Part shown: in pieces, positions 22,119 to 31,723 of the stretch
Numbering within the stretch: position 1 is the stretch's first letter
Layout of the letters: every line of letters starts with the position of its first letter
NCBI GenBank assembly: GCA_003213015.1
Contig: QCOG01000001.1
Span: 124,001 to 188,000, forward strand
DNA length: 64,000 nt
Direction: 5' to 3'
DNA from: Pelagibacteraceae bacterium AG-430-F16
GTDB lineage: Bacteria; Pseudomonadota; Alphaproteobacteria; Pelagibacterales; Pelagibacteraceae
Translations under genes and position numbers: made by a program
The notes under the pieces: generated by a model
Seen by the model: only the letters and a program-made list of their open reading frames with translations
What the model was told of the DNA's origin: nothing
Databases searched by the model: none

Positions 22119-22370
22119 ATGAAACAAAAAAATTTACCAGATGATATTGAGTCTAAATCTTTAGATGAACTTAAAGAAATTCTGAATAATTTGATTGAAA
22201 AAATTGAAAGAAACAAAGCTTCAAATCAATCCGAAGAGGATTATCTAGAAATATTTAAATTAAATAAGTTCATTGAAAAAAAGTTTCAAAATACTTCAAG
22301 AGAAATATCTGAGAAAAACAAATTAAAAATAAAACAAATATTAAAAAAAGATGGAAAAAAAACTAAATAA
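22119..22370 (+). CDS. xseB: Exodeoxyribonuclease VII small subunit
   Basis: XseB is the small helical subunit of the ssDNA exonuclease ExoVII. The 83-residue protein has the family pattern SLDELKEILNNLIEKIE (normally FEEAL.ELE.IV..LE), then an acidic turn and a second helix. No other motifs are expected in this short family. The position directly before ispA and dxs (20-bp overlap with the next frame) is the classical xseB-ispA-dxs order and supports the call. Confidence 0.85.
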   Translation: MKQKNLPDDIESKSLDELKEILNNLIEKIERNKASNQSEEDYLEIFKLNKFIEKKFQNTSREISEKNKLKIKQILKKDGKKTK

Positions 22371-23214
22371 AACAGGAAAAGATATAAATAAATTTCTCAA
22401 GAATTTTTTAAAAAAACAAAAAAGAACTGAATTAATCACCTCAATGAATTATGGCTTATTTCCGGGTGGAAAAAAAATAAGATCAAAGATTATTATTGAT
22501 GTAGGCAAAATTTTTTCAGTTCCTTATCACCATTTAATTCGGGTTGGGGCAGCAGTAGAATGTATTCATGCATATTCACTAATACACGATGATTTACCAT
22601 GTATGGATAATGATGATTTAAGAAGAGGAAAGTTAAGTACCCATAAAAAATTTGGTGAATCAACAGCAGTCCTAGCTGGGAATTCATTACTCACTTTAGC
22701 TTTTGAAATTTTAAGTGAAAAGAATTTTAAGATCAATGAAACAAAAAAGAATAAATTGATAAATTTACTCTCAAATACTTCTGGTCATTTAGGAATTGCA
22801 GGAGGTCAATATTTAGATCTTAATTTTGAAAAAAAAAAGGTAAGCAAAAAAAAAATTATTGATATGCAGCTTAATAAGACTGGTAAATTATTTTCATTTT
22901 CCACTATAGCACCTTTAATTATTGCTAATAAGTCAGCGAAAATAAATCAGTTCAAAAGGATAGGTTTGGATATTGGACTTTTATTTCAAATTGTTGATGA
23001 TTTCCTTGATTACAGCGGAAGCGAGAAAAAGATTGGAAAAAAAACTGGAAAAGACAAAAAAAAGGGTAAGGCGACTTTAATAAGTTTACTCGGGTATAAA
23101 AATGCTGTTAAATATTCTTCTTATTTAAAAAAAAGAATAATTTTCTCTTTAAGTAAGTATAGAAGTAAAGATTTAATTGAAACTGTAGAGTTTGTAGTAA
23201 GTAGAAAAAAATGA
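22351..23214 (+). CDS. ispA: Polyprenyl synthetase (farnesyl diphosphate synthase type)
   Basis: IspA extends DMAPP with IPP to geranyl and farnesyl diphosphate. The first aspartate-rich motif is [14 protein letters not shown], of the type with two intervening residues seen in bacterial FPP synthases; the second is [13 protein letters not shown] near the N-terminus binds diphosphate. The 287-residue length is normal. It lies between xseB and dxs, with 4 bp overlapping dxs. Its products feed quinone and undecaprenyl synthesis and, in a rhodopsin-bearing cell, carotenoid/retinal synthesis. Confidence 0.93.
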   Translation: MEKKLNKTGKDINKFLKNFLKKQKRTELITSMNYGLFPGGKKIRSKIIIDVGKIFSVPYHHLIRVGAAVECIHAYSLIHDDLPCMDNDDLRRGKLSTHKKFGESTAVLAGNSLLTLAFEILSEKNFKINETKKNKLINLLSNTSGHLGIAGGQYLDLNFEKKKVSKKKIIDMQLNKTGKLFSFSTIAPLIIANKSAKINQFKRIGLDIGLLFQIVDDFLDYSGSEKKIGKKTGKDKKKGKATLISLLGYKNAVKYSSYLKKRIIFSLSKYRSKDLIETVEFVVSRKK

Positions 23215-25118
23215 CAAAATATAAATTTTTAGATAATGTAAATTTTCCATCAGATATTAAAAATCTTAAGTCCTCTGAATTGATTGCCTTATCAAAAGAG
23301 TTAAGGGAAGAATTAATAGAGGCTGTTTCATTTACAGGTGGTCATTTGGGTGCAGGATTAGGTGTTGTTGAGTTGACTGTAGCCTTGCATTATGTTTTTG
23401 ATACACCCAATGATAAAATAGTTTGGGATGTAGGCCATCAATCGTATCCACACAAAATTTTAACAGGACGTAAAAATAGAATAAAAACATTAAGACAAGG
23501 AGATGGATTATCTGGTTTCACTAAAAGATCTGAAAGTGAATATGATCCATTCGGTGCTGCACATAGCTCAACATCAATTTCTGCAGCTTTGGGTATTGCC
23601 ACTGCAAATAAACTTTCAAAAAAATCAGAAAATGTTGTTGCTGTAATTGGTGATGGAGCGATCAGTGCTGGAATGGCTTATGAGGCAATGAACAATGCAG
23701 GTACATCAAAAACTAAGATGATAGTAATTTTAAATGACAACGATATGTCAATTGCAGAACCTGTAGGAGCAATGAGAAGTTATTTAGCAAAATTGCTAAC
23801 CGGAAAAATATACTTTAGTTTAAGAGAAACATTTAAATTAATTATTTCTGCTTTTTCAAAAAGATTTTCAAAAAAGGCGGGAAAAGCAGAGGATTTTTTG
23901 AGGTCAGCAGTAACAGGAGGAACACTTTTTAATTCACTAGGTTTTTATTATGTTGGACCGATAGATGGACATGACATTGATACGCTTGTATCAGTTTTAA
24001 AAAATGCAAAAGATACTAATTTTGAAGGTCCAATAATGATACATGTTAAGACTGAAAAAGGAAAAGGTTATCAATTTGCAGAAAATTCAAAAGATAAATA
24101 CCACGGTGTTTCAAAATTTAATGTACAAACTGGAGTACAAGAGAAATCAAGTTCTAAAATCCCATCATATACAAGTGTTTTTGCAAACACATTAATTAAA
24201 CATGCTGAGAGAGATAGCAAAATAATTGGTATTACTGCTGCAATGCCATCTGGTACTGGAATGGATTTATTTGCAAAAAAATTTCCAAATAGAATGTTTG
24301 ATGTTGGTATTGCAGAACAACATGCAGTGACATTCTCTGCTGGTTTAGCTACAGAAGGATATAAGCCTTACGCAGCAATTTACTCTACCTTTTTACAAAG
24401 AGCTTATGATCAAGTAGTACATGATGTTGCAATCCAAAGTTTGCCTGTCAGATTTGCTATAGATCGCGCAGGTCTTGTTGGTGCAGATGGTCCTACACAT
24501 GCTGGATCTTTTGATATAACTTACCTATCAACTTTACCTAATTTTGTTGTCATGGCTCCAAGCGACGAGTCGGAATTAGTGAAAATGATCAACACCTCAG
24601 TTGACATAAATGACAAACCATCAGCTTTTAGATATCCTCGTGGAACTGGTATCGGTATTAAACTTCCTGAAATTAATGAAAAAATTGAAATTGGAAAAGG
24701 CAGGGTTATTAAAGAAGGTAAAGAAATTGCTTTAATTAATTTTGGTGCCCGTTTGCAAGAATGCCAAAAAGCTTTAAACAATCTTGAAAAAAAAGGTTTA
24801 AATCTCACTTTGATTGACGCGAGATTTTGTAAACCATTAGATGAAAATTTAATGTGGAATACAGCAAAAAATCATGAAGTTGTAATTTCAATTGAAGAAG
24901 GTTCAATTGGAGGTTTTGGATCTCATTTAAGTAAATTTTTATCAGAAAAAGGCTTATTAGAAAAAATTAAATTTAGGTCGATGACTTTTCCAGACAAGTT
25001 TATTGATCAAGATAAACCTGATTTAATGTATCAGATTGCTGGCTTGGATAGCAAAGCTATCGAAGAAAAAGTTTATGAGGTTTTAGACTCTAAAATTGTA
25101 ATTCAGAAAAAAAATTAA
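23211..25118 (+). CDS. dxs: 1-deoxy-D-xylulose-5-phosphate synthase
   Basis: Dxs condenses pyruvate and glyceraldehyde-3-phosphate, the entry step of the MEP isoprenoid pathway, with thiamine diphosphate. Signatures: [43 protein letters not shown], the ThDP motif [18 protein letters not shown]...[25 protein letters not shown] and the [15 protein letters not shown] motif. Length 635 is typical. Its stop interlocks with the aroC stop through a shared TTAA. Confidence 0.97.
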   Translation: MTKYKFLDNVNFPSDIKNLKSSELIALSKELREELIEAVSFTGGHLGAGLGVVELTVALHYVFDTPNDKIVWDVGHQSYPHKILTGRKNRIKTLRQGDGLSGFTKRSESEYDPFGAAHSSTSISAALGIATANKLSKKSENVVAVIGDGAISAGMAYEAMNNAGTSKTKMIVILNDNDMSIAEPVGAMRSYLAKLLTGKIYFSLRETFKLIISAFSKRFSKKAGKAEDFLRSAVTGGTLFNSLGFYYVGPIDGHDIDTLVSVLKNAKDTNFEGPIMIHVKTEKGKGYQFAENSKDKYHGVSKFNVQTGVQEKSSSKIPSYTSVFANTLIKHAERDSKIIGITAAMPSGTGMDLFAKKFPNRMFDVGIAEQHAVTFSAGLATEGYKPYAAIYSTFLQRAYDQVVHDVAIQSLPVRFAIDRAGLVGADGPTHAGSFDITYLSTLPNFVVMAPSDESELVKMINTSVDINDKPSAFRYPRGTGIGIKLPEINEKIEIGKGRVIKEGKEIALINFGARLQECQKALNNLEKKGLNLTLIDARFCKPLDENLMWNTAKNHEVVISIEEGSIGGFGSHLSKFLSEKGLLEKIKFRSMTFPDKFIDQDKPDLMYQIAGLDSKAIEEKVYEVLDSKIVIQKKN

Positions 25119-26200
25119 GACTCACACTGGGCTTTGTGCATCAAAAAATGATCCAATAAAACACAATGCATCATCGCTTCTCCTATTGGGACCGCTCTAA
25201 TTCCAACGCAAGGATCATGTCGACCTCGCACTGATATATTTGTATTTTTCCCAAATTTATCAATAGTTTTTCTTGAGTTAAGAATTGAAGATGTAGGTTT
25301 TACTGCAAAAGATACTTTTATTTGTTGACCACTTGAAATACCACCAAGAATTCCACCTGCATTGTTAGATTTGAAAACTGTTTTATTCCCTTTTTGTCTT
25401 ATCTCATCAGAATTCTGTTCACCTGTTAATTGCGCAACATCCATTCCAGTTCCGATGTTGACACCTTTTACAGCATTGATACTCATCATAGCTGAAGCTA
25501 AATCCATATCTAATTTTGAGTAAATAGGTGCACCTAGGCCAGATGGCACTCCGTTAGCTCTCAATTCTATGACCGCACCACAGGATGAGCCAGATTTTCT
25601 GATTGCTAATAAATATTTTTCCCACAATTTTAAAACTTTTTTGTCAGGACAGAAAAATGGATTTTTTTCTATAAATTTATTATTCCATGCAGATACATCA
25701 CAACCCAAAATTCCAAGTTGGATAACCGCACCTTTAACGTAATATTTTTTCCCAATTTTTTTTTCTAAAACTTTTTTTGCAATTGCACCCGCAGCTACTC
25801 TAGCTGCAGTCTCTCTCGCTGATTGCCTGCCACCTCCTCTGAAGTCTCTTATGCCGTATTTTTTGAAATAAGTTAGATCAGCGTGTCCAGGACGAAATTT
25901 ATTTTTGATAGTCTCATAGTCTCTTGATTTCATATCCTTATTGTAAATAATCATTAATATTGGTGTACCAGTTGTCTCACCATTAAAAACTCCCGACAGA
26001 ATTTCAACTTTATCATCTTCTTTTCTTTGAGTAGTAAATTTAGATTGACCGGGTTTTCTCTTATTTAGTTCTTTTTGTATGTCTTTTTCAGATATTTTTA
26101 TTCTTGGAGGACATCCATCAACTACACATCCAATAGCTGGTCCATGAGATTCACCCCAAGTAGTGAAACGAAATAACTTTCCAAATGTATTAAATGACAT
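25115..26200 (-). CDS. aroC: Chorismate synthase
   Basis: AroC converts EPSP to chorismate, the last step of the shikimate pathway, using reduced FMN. Visible motifs: [88 protein letters not shown] and [20 protein letters not shown]. Length 361 is normal. It is convergent with dxs (4-bp overlap) and divergent from pdxH with about 32 bp between the likely starts. Confidence 0.97.
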   Translation of the reverse strand: MSFNTFGKLFRFTTWGESHGPAIGCVVDGCPPRIKISEKDIQKELNKRKPGQSKFTTQRKEDDKVEILSGVFNGETTGTPILMIIYNKDMKSRDYETIKNKFRPGHADLTYFKKYGIRDFRGGGRQSARETAARVAAGAIAKKVLEKKIGKKYYVKGAVIQLGILGCDVSAWNNKFIEKNPFFCPDKKVLKLWEKYLLAIRKSGSSCGAVIELRANGVPSGLGAPIYSKLDMDLASAMMSINAVKGVNIGTGMDVAQLTGEQNSDEIRQKGNKTVFKSNNAGGILGGISSGQQIKVSFAVKPTSSILNSRKTIDKFGKNTNISVRGRHDPCVGIRAVPIGEAMMHCVLLDHFLMHKAQCES

Positions 26201-26232
26201 TATTCTATTATATAAATTATTTTGTTAAAATT

Positions 26233-26859
26233 ATGAATGAAAAAAATTCACTTGGACTAGATATTTGTTTTAAAGATGAGGATAACCCAGTAAATCTCTT
26301 CAAAGAATGGTTTAAAAAGGCTGAAACCACCGAACCAAATGATCCAAATGCGTTATCATTAGCAACAGCTGATAAGAGCGGAAGACCTAAAGTGAGAATG
26401 GTTCTCTTGAAAGGCTTTAGTGAGGATGGTTTTACTTTTTATACAAACTTTAATAGCTCCAAGGGTAAGGACCTTAAAGAAAACCCTAAAGCATCAATGT
26501 GTTTTCATTGGAAAAGTCTTTTAAGACAAATAAGGATTTACGGTAATGTTGTTCAGGTTTCTGACAAAGAAGCTGATGATTATTATAATTCAAGAGCATA
26601 TGGAAGTAGAATAGGGGCTTGGGCCTCGAATCAAAGTGAGGTTTTAGAAAGCAGAAAGTCTCTTGATGAGTCTATTGAAAAATTCAAAAAAAAATTTCAT
26701 GATGAAAAAAAAGTTCCAAGACCACCTAATTGGTCTGGATGGAGGTTGGTACCTGAAGAAATTGAGTTTTGGCGTGATGGAGATAATAGAATTCATGAGA
26801 GATTGAAATATGTTAGAAATAACGGAAAAGGCTGGAAAAGATTTCTATTAAATCCTTAA
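26233..26859 (+). CDS. pdxH: Pyridoxamine/pyridoxine 5'-phosphate oxidase
   Basis: PdxH oxidises PNP or PMP to pyridoxal phosphate with FMN. The core begins NPVNLFKEWFKKAETTEPNDPNALSLATADKSGRPKVRMVLLKGF and contains FYTNFNSSKGKDLKENPKASMCFHW, SRIGAWASNQS and the C-terminal EFWRDGDNRIHERLKY. The ORF-track start (26194) adds 13 hydrophobic residues that lie over the aroC start; the ATG at 26233 (208 residues) fits the family and is preferred. Its stop interlocks with that of ispB. Confidence 0.95.
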   Translation: MNEKNSLGLDICFKDEDNPVNLFKEWFKKAETTEPNDPNALSLATADKSGRPKVRMVLLKGFSEDGFTFYTNFNSSKGKDLKENPKASMCFHWKSLLRQIRIYGNVVQVSDKEADDYYNSRAYGSRIGAWASNQSEVLESRKSLDESIEKFKKKFHDEKKVPRPPNWSGWRLVPEEIEFWRDGDNRIHERLKYVRNNGKGWKRFLLNP

Positions 26860-27869
26860 AAAGATCTTTCAATACTAAAGGATGTCAAATTTTTTAGAAT
26901 ATTTTTTTGCTCAGAGCTTTCAAACACATTTAAAGAACTGGATGCTAAAGATATAAAATGATCAGCTTTTTTGTAACATTGTTTAATAACATCATATTTT
27001 TTTATTAAATCTAATGTGTATTTCAAATCGTTTTCAGTCCTTTCTTTCTTGGAAAAAAAATCTTTAACCTTATCTCTCTCACCACTTTTACATTGTTGGT
27101 TTAAAATTATTATAGGTAAAGTGATTTTACCCTCGTAAAAGTCTTTTCCAATTGTTTTTCCAAATTTTTTTAGATCAGAATTATAATCTAATGTATCATC
27201 AGCTATTTGAAAAGTTACTCCAAGATTTTTACCATAAGAAGATAATGCTTCTTTTATCTTTTCATCTTTGTTACCCAGTATCGCTCCAACTTTACATGCA
27301 GCAGAAAATAATGCTGCAGTTTTAGATGTGATAATCTCTAAATATGTTTCTTCAACTGTGTCTATTTCTGATTTATGTTGAAGTTGCAAAACTTCACCTT
27401 GAGCTATTTTTGCAGAAGTTGCTGATAATAACCTTAAAACCTCTAAATTTCCGTCCTCAACCATCATTTCAAAACATCTACTTAAAAGATAGTCACCAAC
27501 TAAAATTGATGCGTGGTTTCCCCAAATTGAGTTTATTGTTTTTTTCCCTCTTCTGATCTCTCCGTTATCGAGAACATCATCATGCATCAATGTTGCGGCA
27601 TGAATTAATTCTACACATGCAGCTAGATTTATATCTCGACCACCTTTTAAGTACCCACATAGTTTTGAACTACTTAAAGTCAACATGGCTCTCAATTTTT
27701 TTCCACCAGTTTCTAAATTATAACTAGTCATCTTTTCTACTAAAGACACATCACTTATAAGTTTATTCTTTATCTTTTCTTCTACTAAAATAATTTTATC
27801 ATCGACTGAATTTTTTAAATCCAGGTAAGCGTTATTAACTTTATTTTTTAATTGAATTACTGAACCCAT
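26856..27869 (-). CDS. ispB: Polyprenyl diphosphate synthase (long chain, octaprenyl/decaprenyl type)
   Basis: This 337-residue trans-prenyltransferase makes the side chain of ubiquinone. It has the first Asp-rich motif in LMHDDVLDNGEIRRGKKTINSIWGNHASILVGDYLLSR and the second in FQIADDTLDY, with GGKKLRAML near the N-terminus. These match long-chain synthases rather than the IspA type encoded nearby. Chain length cannot be fixed by eye. It is convergent with pdxH (TTAA overlap) and divergent from the S49 peptidase across about 110 bp. Confidence 0.92.
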   Translation of the reverse strand: MGSVIQLKNKVNNAYLDLKNSVDDKIILVEEKIKNKLISDVSLVEKMTSYNLETGGKKLRAMLTLSSSKLCGYLKGGRDINLAACVELIHAATLMHDDVLDNGEIRRGKKTINSIWGNHASILVGDYLLSRCFEMMVEDGNLEVLRLLSATSAKIAQGEVLQLQHKSEIDTVEETYLEIITSKTAALFSAACKVGAILGNKDEKIKEALSSYGKNLGVTFQIADDTLDYNSDLKKFGKTIGKDFYEGKITLPIIILNQQCKSGERDKVKDFFSKKERTENDLKYTLDLIKKYDVIKQCYKKADHFISLASSSLNVFESSEQKNILKNLTSFSIERSF

Positions 27870-27980
27870 TGTTGAGAAACTAATATAATTGGAGATATTT
27901 TATACCTATCAATTGACGCACCTAAAACTTCAACTATTAGTAGACTTTATATTAATCTAAAAATTCTGTAAGCATACCTC

Positions 27981-28787
27981 ATGTTATCTTTTTTCAAAAA
28001 AAAAAAAATCGTTCCCCACATAAGATTAACTGGTGTTATTGGAAACGCTGGAAGATTTAAACAAGGAATTGATTTTGCTGGCCAAGAGGAATTAATAAAA
28101 AAAGCATTTTCTATAAAAAAATCTTTAGCTGTTGCCATATCGATTAATTCTCCAGGTGGTTCACCAGTTCAATCTCACTTAATATACGACTTCATTAGAG
28201 CTCAGGCCGAAAAAAATAAAAAAAAGGTAATAGTTTTCGCAGAAGATGTTGCTGCTTCAGGAGGTTACTTGATTGCATGTGCTGGAGATGAGATTTATGC
28301 TAATTCAAGTTCAATTGTTGGTTCAATTGGTGTTATTTATGCTTCTTTTGGTTTCAAGGATCTTATTCAAAAGGTAGGTGTAGAAAGAAGAGTTTATACT
28401 GCAGGAAAAAACAAAAGCACTTTAGATCCTTTTGTAGATGCGAAAGAAGAAGATATTAATAGATTAAAAAATATTCAACTTGATTTGCACAAAGATTTTA
28501 TAAACGTGGTGGAGACAAGCAGGGGTGCAAAACTTAAAAAAGATAAAGGAATAGAATTATTTTCTGGGGAGTTTTGGTCTGGGTCTAAATCAAAAGAACT
28601 TGGCTTAATTGACGGTATAGGAAATGCAAATCAAATTTTAAAAGATAAGTTTGGTGAAGATGTCGTTATTAAAAAGTTTGAAAAAAACAAAGGATGGTTG
28701 GCAAAAAGAATTTCATCAGAGAATCAAATCGATAAGATAGCAAACGTAATTGAAGAAAGATCTATCTGGCAAAGATATGGCCTCTAA
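27981..28787 (+). CDS. S49-family peptidase (SppA/SohB-like)
   Basis: This 268-residue protein resembles short signal-peptide-peptidase A homologues. The core has [69 protein letters not shown], with the catalytic Ser in the ASGGY motif. A clear N-terminal membrane helix is not obvious. The family typically degrades membrane-embedded peptide remnants. The 3' end overlaps glyQ by 11 bp if glyQ starts at 28777, suggesting coupling. Confidence 0.9.
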   Translation: MLSFFKKKKIVPHIRLTGVIGNAGRFKQGIDFAGQEELIKKAFSIKKSLAVAISINSPGGSPVQSHLIYDFIRAQAEKNKKKVIVFAEDVAASGGYLIACAGDEIYANSSSIVGSIGVIYASFGFKDLIQKVGVERRVYTAGKNKSTLDPFVDAKEEDINRLKNIQLDLHKDFINVVETSRGAKLKKDKGIELFSGEFWSGSKSKELGLIDGIGNANQILKDKFGEDVVIKKFEKNKGWLAKRISSENQIDKIANVIEERSIWQRYGL

Positions 28788-29652
28788 AAAAAAAAATTCA
28801 AAAATACAAACATTCCAGGATACAATTTTAAATCTGCAGAAATTTTGGGCAAAAAATGGTTGTATAATTTTACAACCATATGACATAGAAGTTGGTGCAG
28901 GCACATTTCACCCCGCAACCACCTTAAGGTCTTTAGGACCCAAACCATGGAGATCAGCTTATGTACAACCTTCAAGAAGACCAACTGATGGAAGATATGG
29001 AGAAAATCCAAATAGACTACAACATTACTATCAGTTCCAAGTCATTATAAAGCCGTCACCAAAAAATATTAAAAGATTATATCTTAGTAGTCTTAATGCC
29101 ATTGGAATAAAACATAATGATCATGATATAAGATTTGTTGAAGATGATTGGGAAAGTCCAACATTGGGTGCAGCCGGACTAGGTTGGGAAGTGTGGTGCG
29201 ATGGAATGGAAATTACTCAATTCACTTATTTTCAAAAAATGGCTGGAATGGATTGCAAACCTATTTCTGTGGAGCTTACTTATGGTTTAGAAAGATTATG
29301 TATGTTTACCCAAAAGAAAAAAAATGTATTTGACTTGGTATTGAACGATGAAGGTATTCTTTATAAAGATGTTTTTTTACAAGCTGAAAAAGAATTTTCA
29401 TCTTACAATTTTGATTTTGCAAACGTTGAGAACTTGTTTAAGTTTTTTGATATGTTAGAACAAGAAACCAAATCTTTGTTAGAAAAAAAACTCTCACTTC
29501 CTGCCTATGATCAATGTTTAAAAGCAAGTCATGTTTTTAATATTTTAGATGCCAGGGGAGCAATTAGCGTGGCGCAAAGAGCAGAATTTATCGCCAGAAT
29601 TAGAGATTTGACCAAAGGCGTGGGTCAAGTGTGGATAGATAGCCAAAAATAA
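28777..29652 (+). CDS. glyQ: Glycyl-tRNA synthetase alpha subunit
   Basis: GlyQ is the catalytic subunit of the bacterial alpha2-beta2 glycyl-tRNA synthetase. The sequence [84 protein letters not shown] is diagnostic. The ORF track starts at 28750; the ATG at 28777 (MASKKKNSK, 291 residues) gives the usual N-terminus and is preferred. The beta-subunit gene starts 1 bp after the stop. Confidence 0.97.
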   Translation: MASKKKNSKIQTFQDTILNLQKFWAKNGCIILQPYDIEVGAGTFHPATTLRSLGPKPWRSAYVQPSRRPTDGRYGENPNRLQHYYQFQVIIKPSPKNIKRLYLSSLNAIGIKHNDHDIRFVEDDWESPTLGAAGLGWEVWCDGMEITQFTYFQKMAGMDCKPISVELTYGLERLCMFTQKKKNVFDLVLNDEGILYKDVFLQAEKEFSSYNFDFANVENLFKFFDMLEQETKSLLEKKLSLPAYDQCLKASHVFNILDARGAISVAQRAEFIARIRDLTKGVGQVWIDSQK

Positions 29653-29653
29653 A

Positions 29654-31723
29654 ATGTCTGAATTTTTTTTAGAATTATTTAGTGAGGAAATTCCTGCAAC
29701 TTTACAGAAAACAGCTAGAGAAAATTTCCAAAAAAATTTTGTAGATTTTTTGAAAAAAGAGGAAATTAAATTTAAAGATAGTATTTCTGTTCTATCAACT
29801 CCAAATAGACTAATTGTTTACTGCGAAAACATTTCTCAAAAGATTATAAAAGCAGAGGCCGAAATAAGAGGCCCAAGTGTAAATGCGCCTGAACAAGCGC
29901 TAAATGGTTTTATAAAATCTAACAATATAACTAAAGAGGAAACCTTTATAAGAAAAACAGATAAAGGAGAGTTTTATTTTTTCAAAAAGCCCGCTCAAAC
30001 AGTAGAGACAAAATCTATTTTGCAAAAAAATTTACCAAAAATTCTTGATGAAATCTCTTGGAAAAAATCAATGAGATGGGGTGATCACGATTTGTACTGG
30101 GGCAGACCTTTAAAATCAATTCTTGCTTGTTTTGATAATAAAGTTTTAGAATTTAACTATCATCATTTAAATTCATCCAACTTTACATATTTAGATAAAG
30201 ACTTTGAGGAGAAAAAAAGTAAATTTTTGAGTTTTAAAACTTATAAGGACTTTTTCAAGAGCAAAGGTATTATATTGGATCATAATAAAAGAGAGGAATT
30301 TATTGAAAATCAATTATTAAAAAAAACTAAATTAGACAGGTTAAAGTTAACCCCAAACAAAAAATTATTAAGTGAAGTAACAAATATTGTTGAAAAACCC
30401 AATATAATTAAATGTAAGTTTGACAAAAAATTTTTAAAGATTCCTAAAGAAATATTAGTCACAGCTATGGAAGTTCATCAAAAGTATTTTCCAACCTTTG
30501 ATAATAAAGAAAATTTAACGAATATTTTCTTTGTAGTTGCAGACAATAACGACCCAAAAGGTTTAATTAAATTAGGAAATGAGCGAGTAGTCGAAGCTCG
30601 TTTAAATGATGCTCAATTTTTCTGGGATAAAAATAAAACAAAAAATTTAGTTAAAGGAATATCAGATCTAAAAAAAATAAATTATTTTGAAGGATTAGGA
30701 ACTTACTTTGATAAAACCCAAAGATTAAGAAAGCTTGGATCGCTAATATCTGATGAACTTTTAATTAGTAAAGAAAAAGTTGAAGTGGCATCATCCATTT
30801 GCAAAGTAGACTTAGTGTCTGATTTAGTTGGAGAATTCCCGGAACTTCAAGGTGTGATGGGCGGCCACTTTGCTAAAGCTCAAGGTTTCGATGATGAAAT
30901 CTGTTTGGCAATTAGTGAACATTACTTACCAATAGGCCCGGAGACAAAGACACCAAAAAAACCTTACTCAGTCACTTTAGCTTTAAGTGATAAAATAGAT
31001 ACCTTAGTTGGTTTTTTTACAATAAATTTAAAACCATCTAGCTCAAAGGATCCGTTCGCACTAAGAAGGTCAGCAATTGGTTTTATAAGACTAGTAATAG
31101 AAAATAAATTAGAAATTAAATTAAAAGATTTAATAAATTATTCTTGTGTTTTGTTTGCTGAACAAGATTTAGATTTTGATATTAAGACTGTCCAACAAGA
31201 TCTGTTTAATTTTTTTTCTGAAAGGCTTAAATTTTATATGAAAGAAAAAAAAGTAAGATCGGATATTATAGAATGCTCAATAAATAGTTATAGCGCAGAT
31301 CAAATTTATCAAATTTATAACAAGGCATTTATTTTAAATAAATTAATCGATAAGAATATTGGTCAAGATGTAATTTTTTCTTACAAAAGAGCATCCAATA
31401 TTCTATCAAACGAAATATCAAAAAATAAGATTGAATTAGAAAATTCGACTGATCCAGGATTATTCAAAAATGATTTTGAGAAGAAATTATACAAAAAGAT
31501 ACAAGAAATAAGAAAATATTTTACAAGCCTAGGTAGTCGTGAAGACTGTAAAAAAACTTTAGAGATTTTAGCTGGTGCAAAAACTGATGTTTCTAACTTC
31601 TTTGACAATGTAATAGTTAATGATGAAGATGAAGCAGTCAAAAAAAATCGTTTGGAACTTATGCAATTGTTATGTAAAACGTTCAATAATTATTTAAATT
31701 TTTCTGATATTGAAAGTGCATAA
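29654..31723 (+). CDS. glyS: Glycyl-tRNA synthetase beta subunit
   Basis: GlyS binds the tRNA and is required with GlyQ for glycylation. Motifs include FFLELFSEEIPATLQKTARENF at the start, the HD-like core VSDLVGEFPELQGVMGGHFAKAQG, SEHYLPIGPETKTPKKPYSVTLALSDKIDTLVGFF and SSKDPFALRRSAIGFIRLV. The 689-residue length is normal. It overlaps ppdK by one base (A of ATG at 31723). The C-terminal DALR-like region is present. Confidence 0.97.
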   Translation: MSEFFLELFSEEIPATLQKTARENFQKNFVDFLKKEEIKFKDSISVLSTPNRLIVYCENISQKIIKAEAEIRGPSVNAPEQALNGFIKSNNITKEETFIRKTDKGEFYFFKKPAQTVETKSILQKNLPKILDEISWKKSMRWGDHDLYWGRPLKSILACFDNKVLEFNYHHLNSSNFTYLDKDFEEKKSKFLSFKTYKDFFKSKGIILDHNKREEFIENQLLKKTKLDRLKLTPNKKLLSEVTNIVEKPNIIKCKFDKKFLKIPKEILVTAMEVHQKYFPTFDNKENLTNIFFVVADNNDPKGLIKLGNERVVEARLNDAQFFWDKNKTKNLVKGISDLKKINYFEGLGTYFDKTQRLRKLGSLISDELLISKEKVEVASSICKVDLVSDLVGEFPELQGVMGGHFAKAQGFDDEICLAISEHYLPIGPETKTPKKPYSVTLALSDKIDTLVGFFTINLKPSSSKDPFALRRSAIGFIRLVIENKLEIKLKDLINYSCVLFAEQDLDFDIKTVQQDLFNFFSERLKFYMKEKKVRSDIIECSINSYSADQIYQIYNKAFILNKLIDKNIGQDVIFSYKRASNILSNEISKNKIELENSTDPGLFKNDFEKKLYKKIQEIRKYFTSLGSREDCKKTLEILAGAKTDVSNFFDNVIVNDEDEAVKKNRLELMQLLCKTFNNYLNFSDIESA

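Noticed and set aside
27870-27980. Promoter pair in the ispB/S49-peptidase divergent gap
   Set aside because: A TTGACG is present, but no -10 match at proper spacing could be defended; left unannotated.
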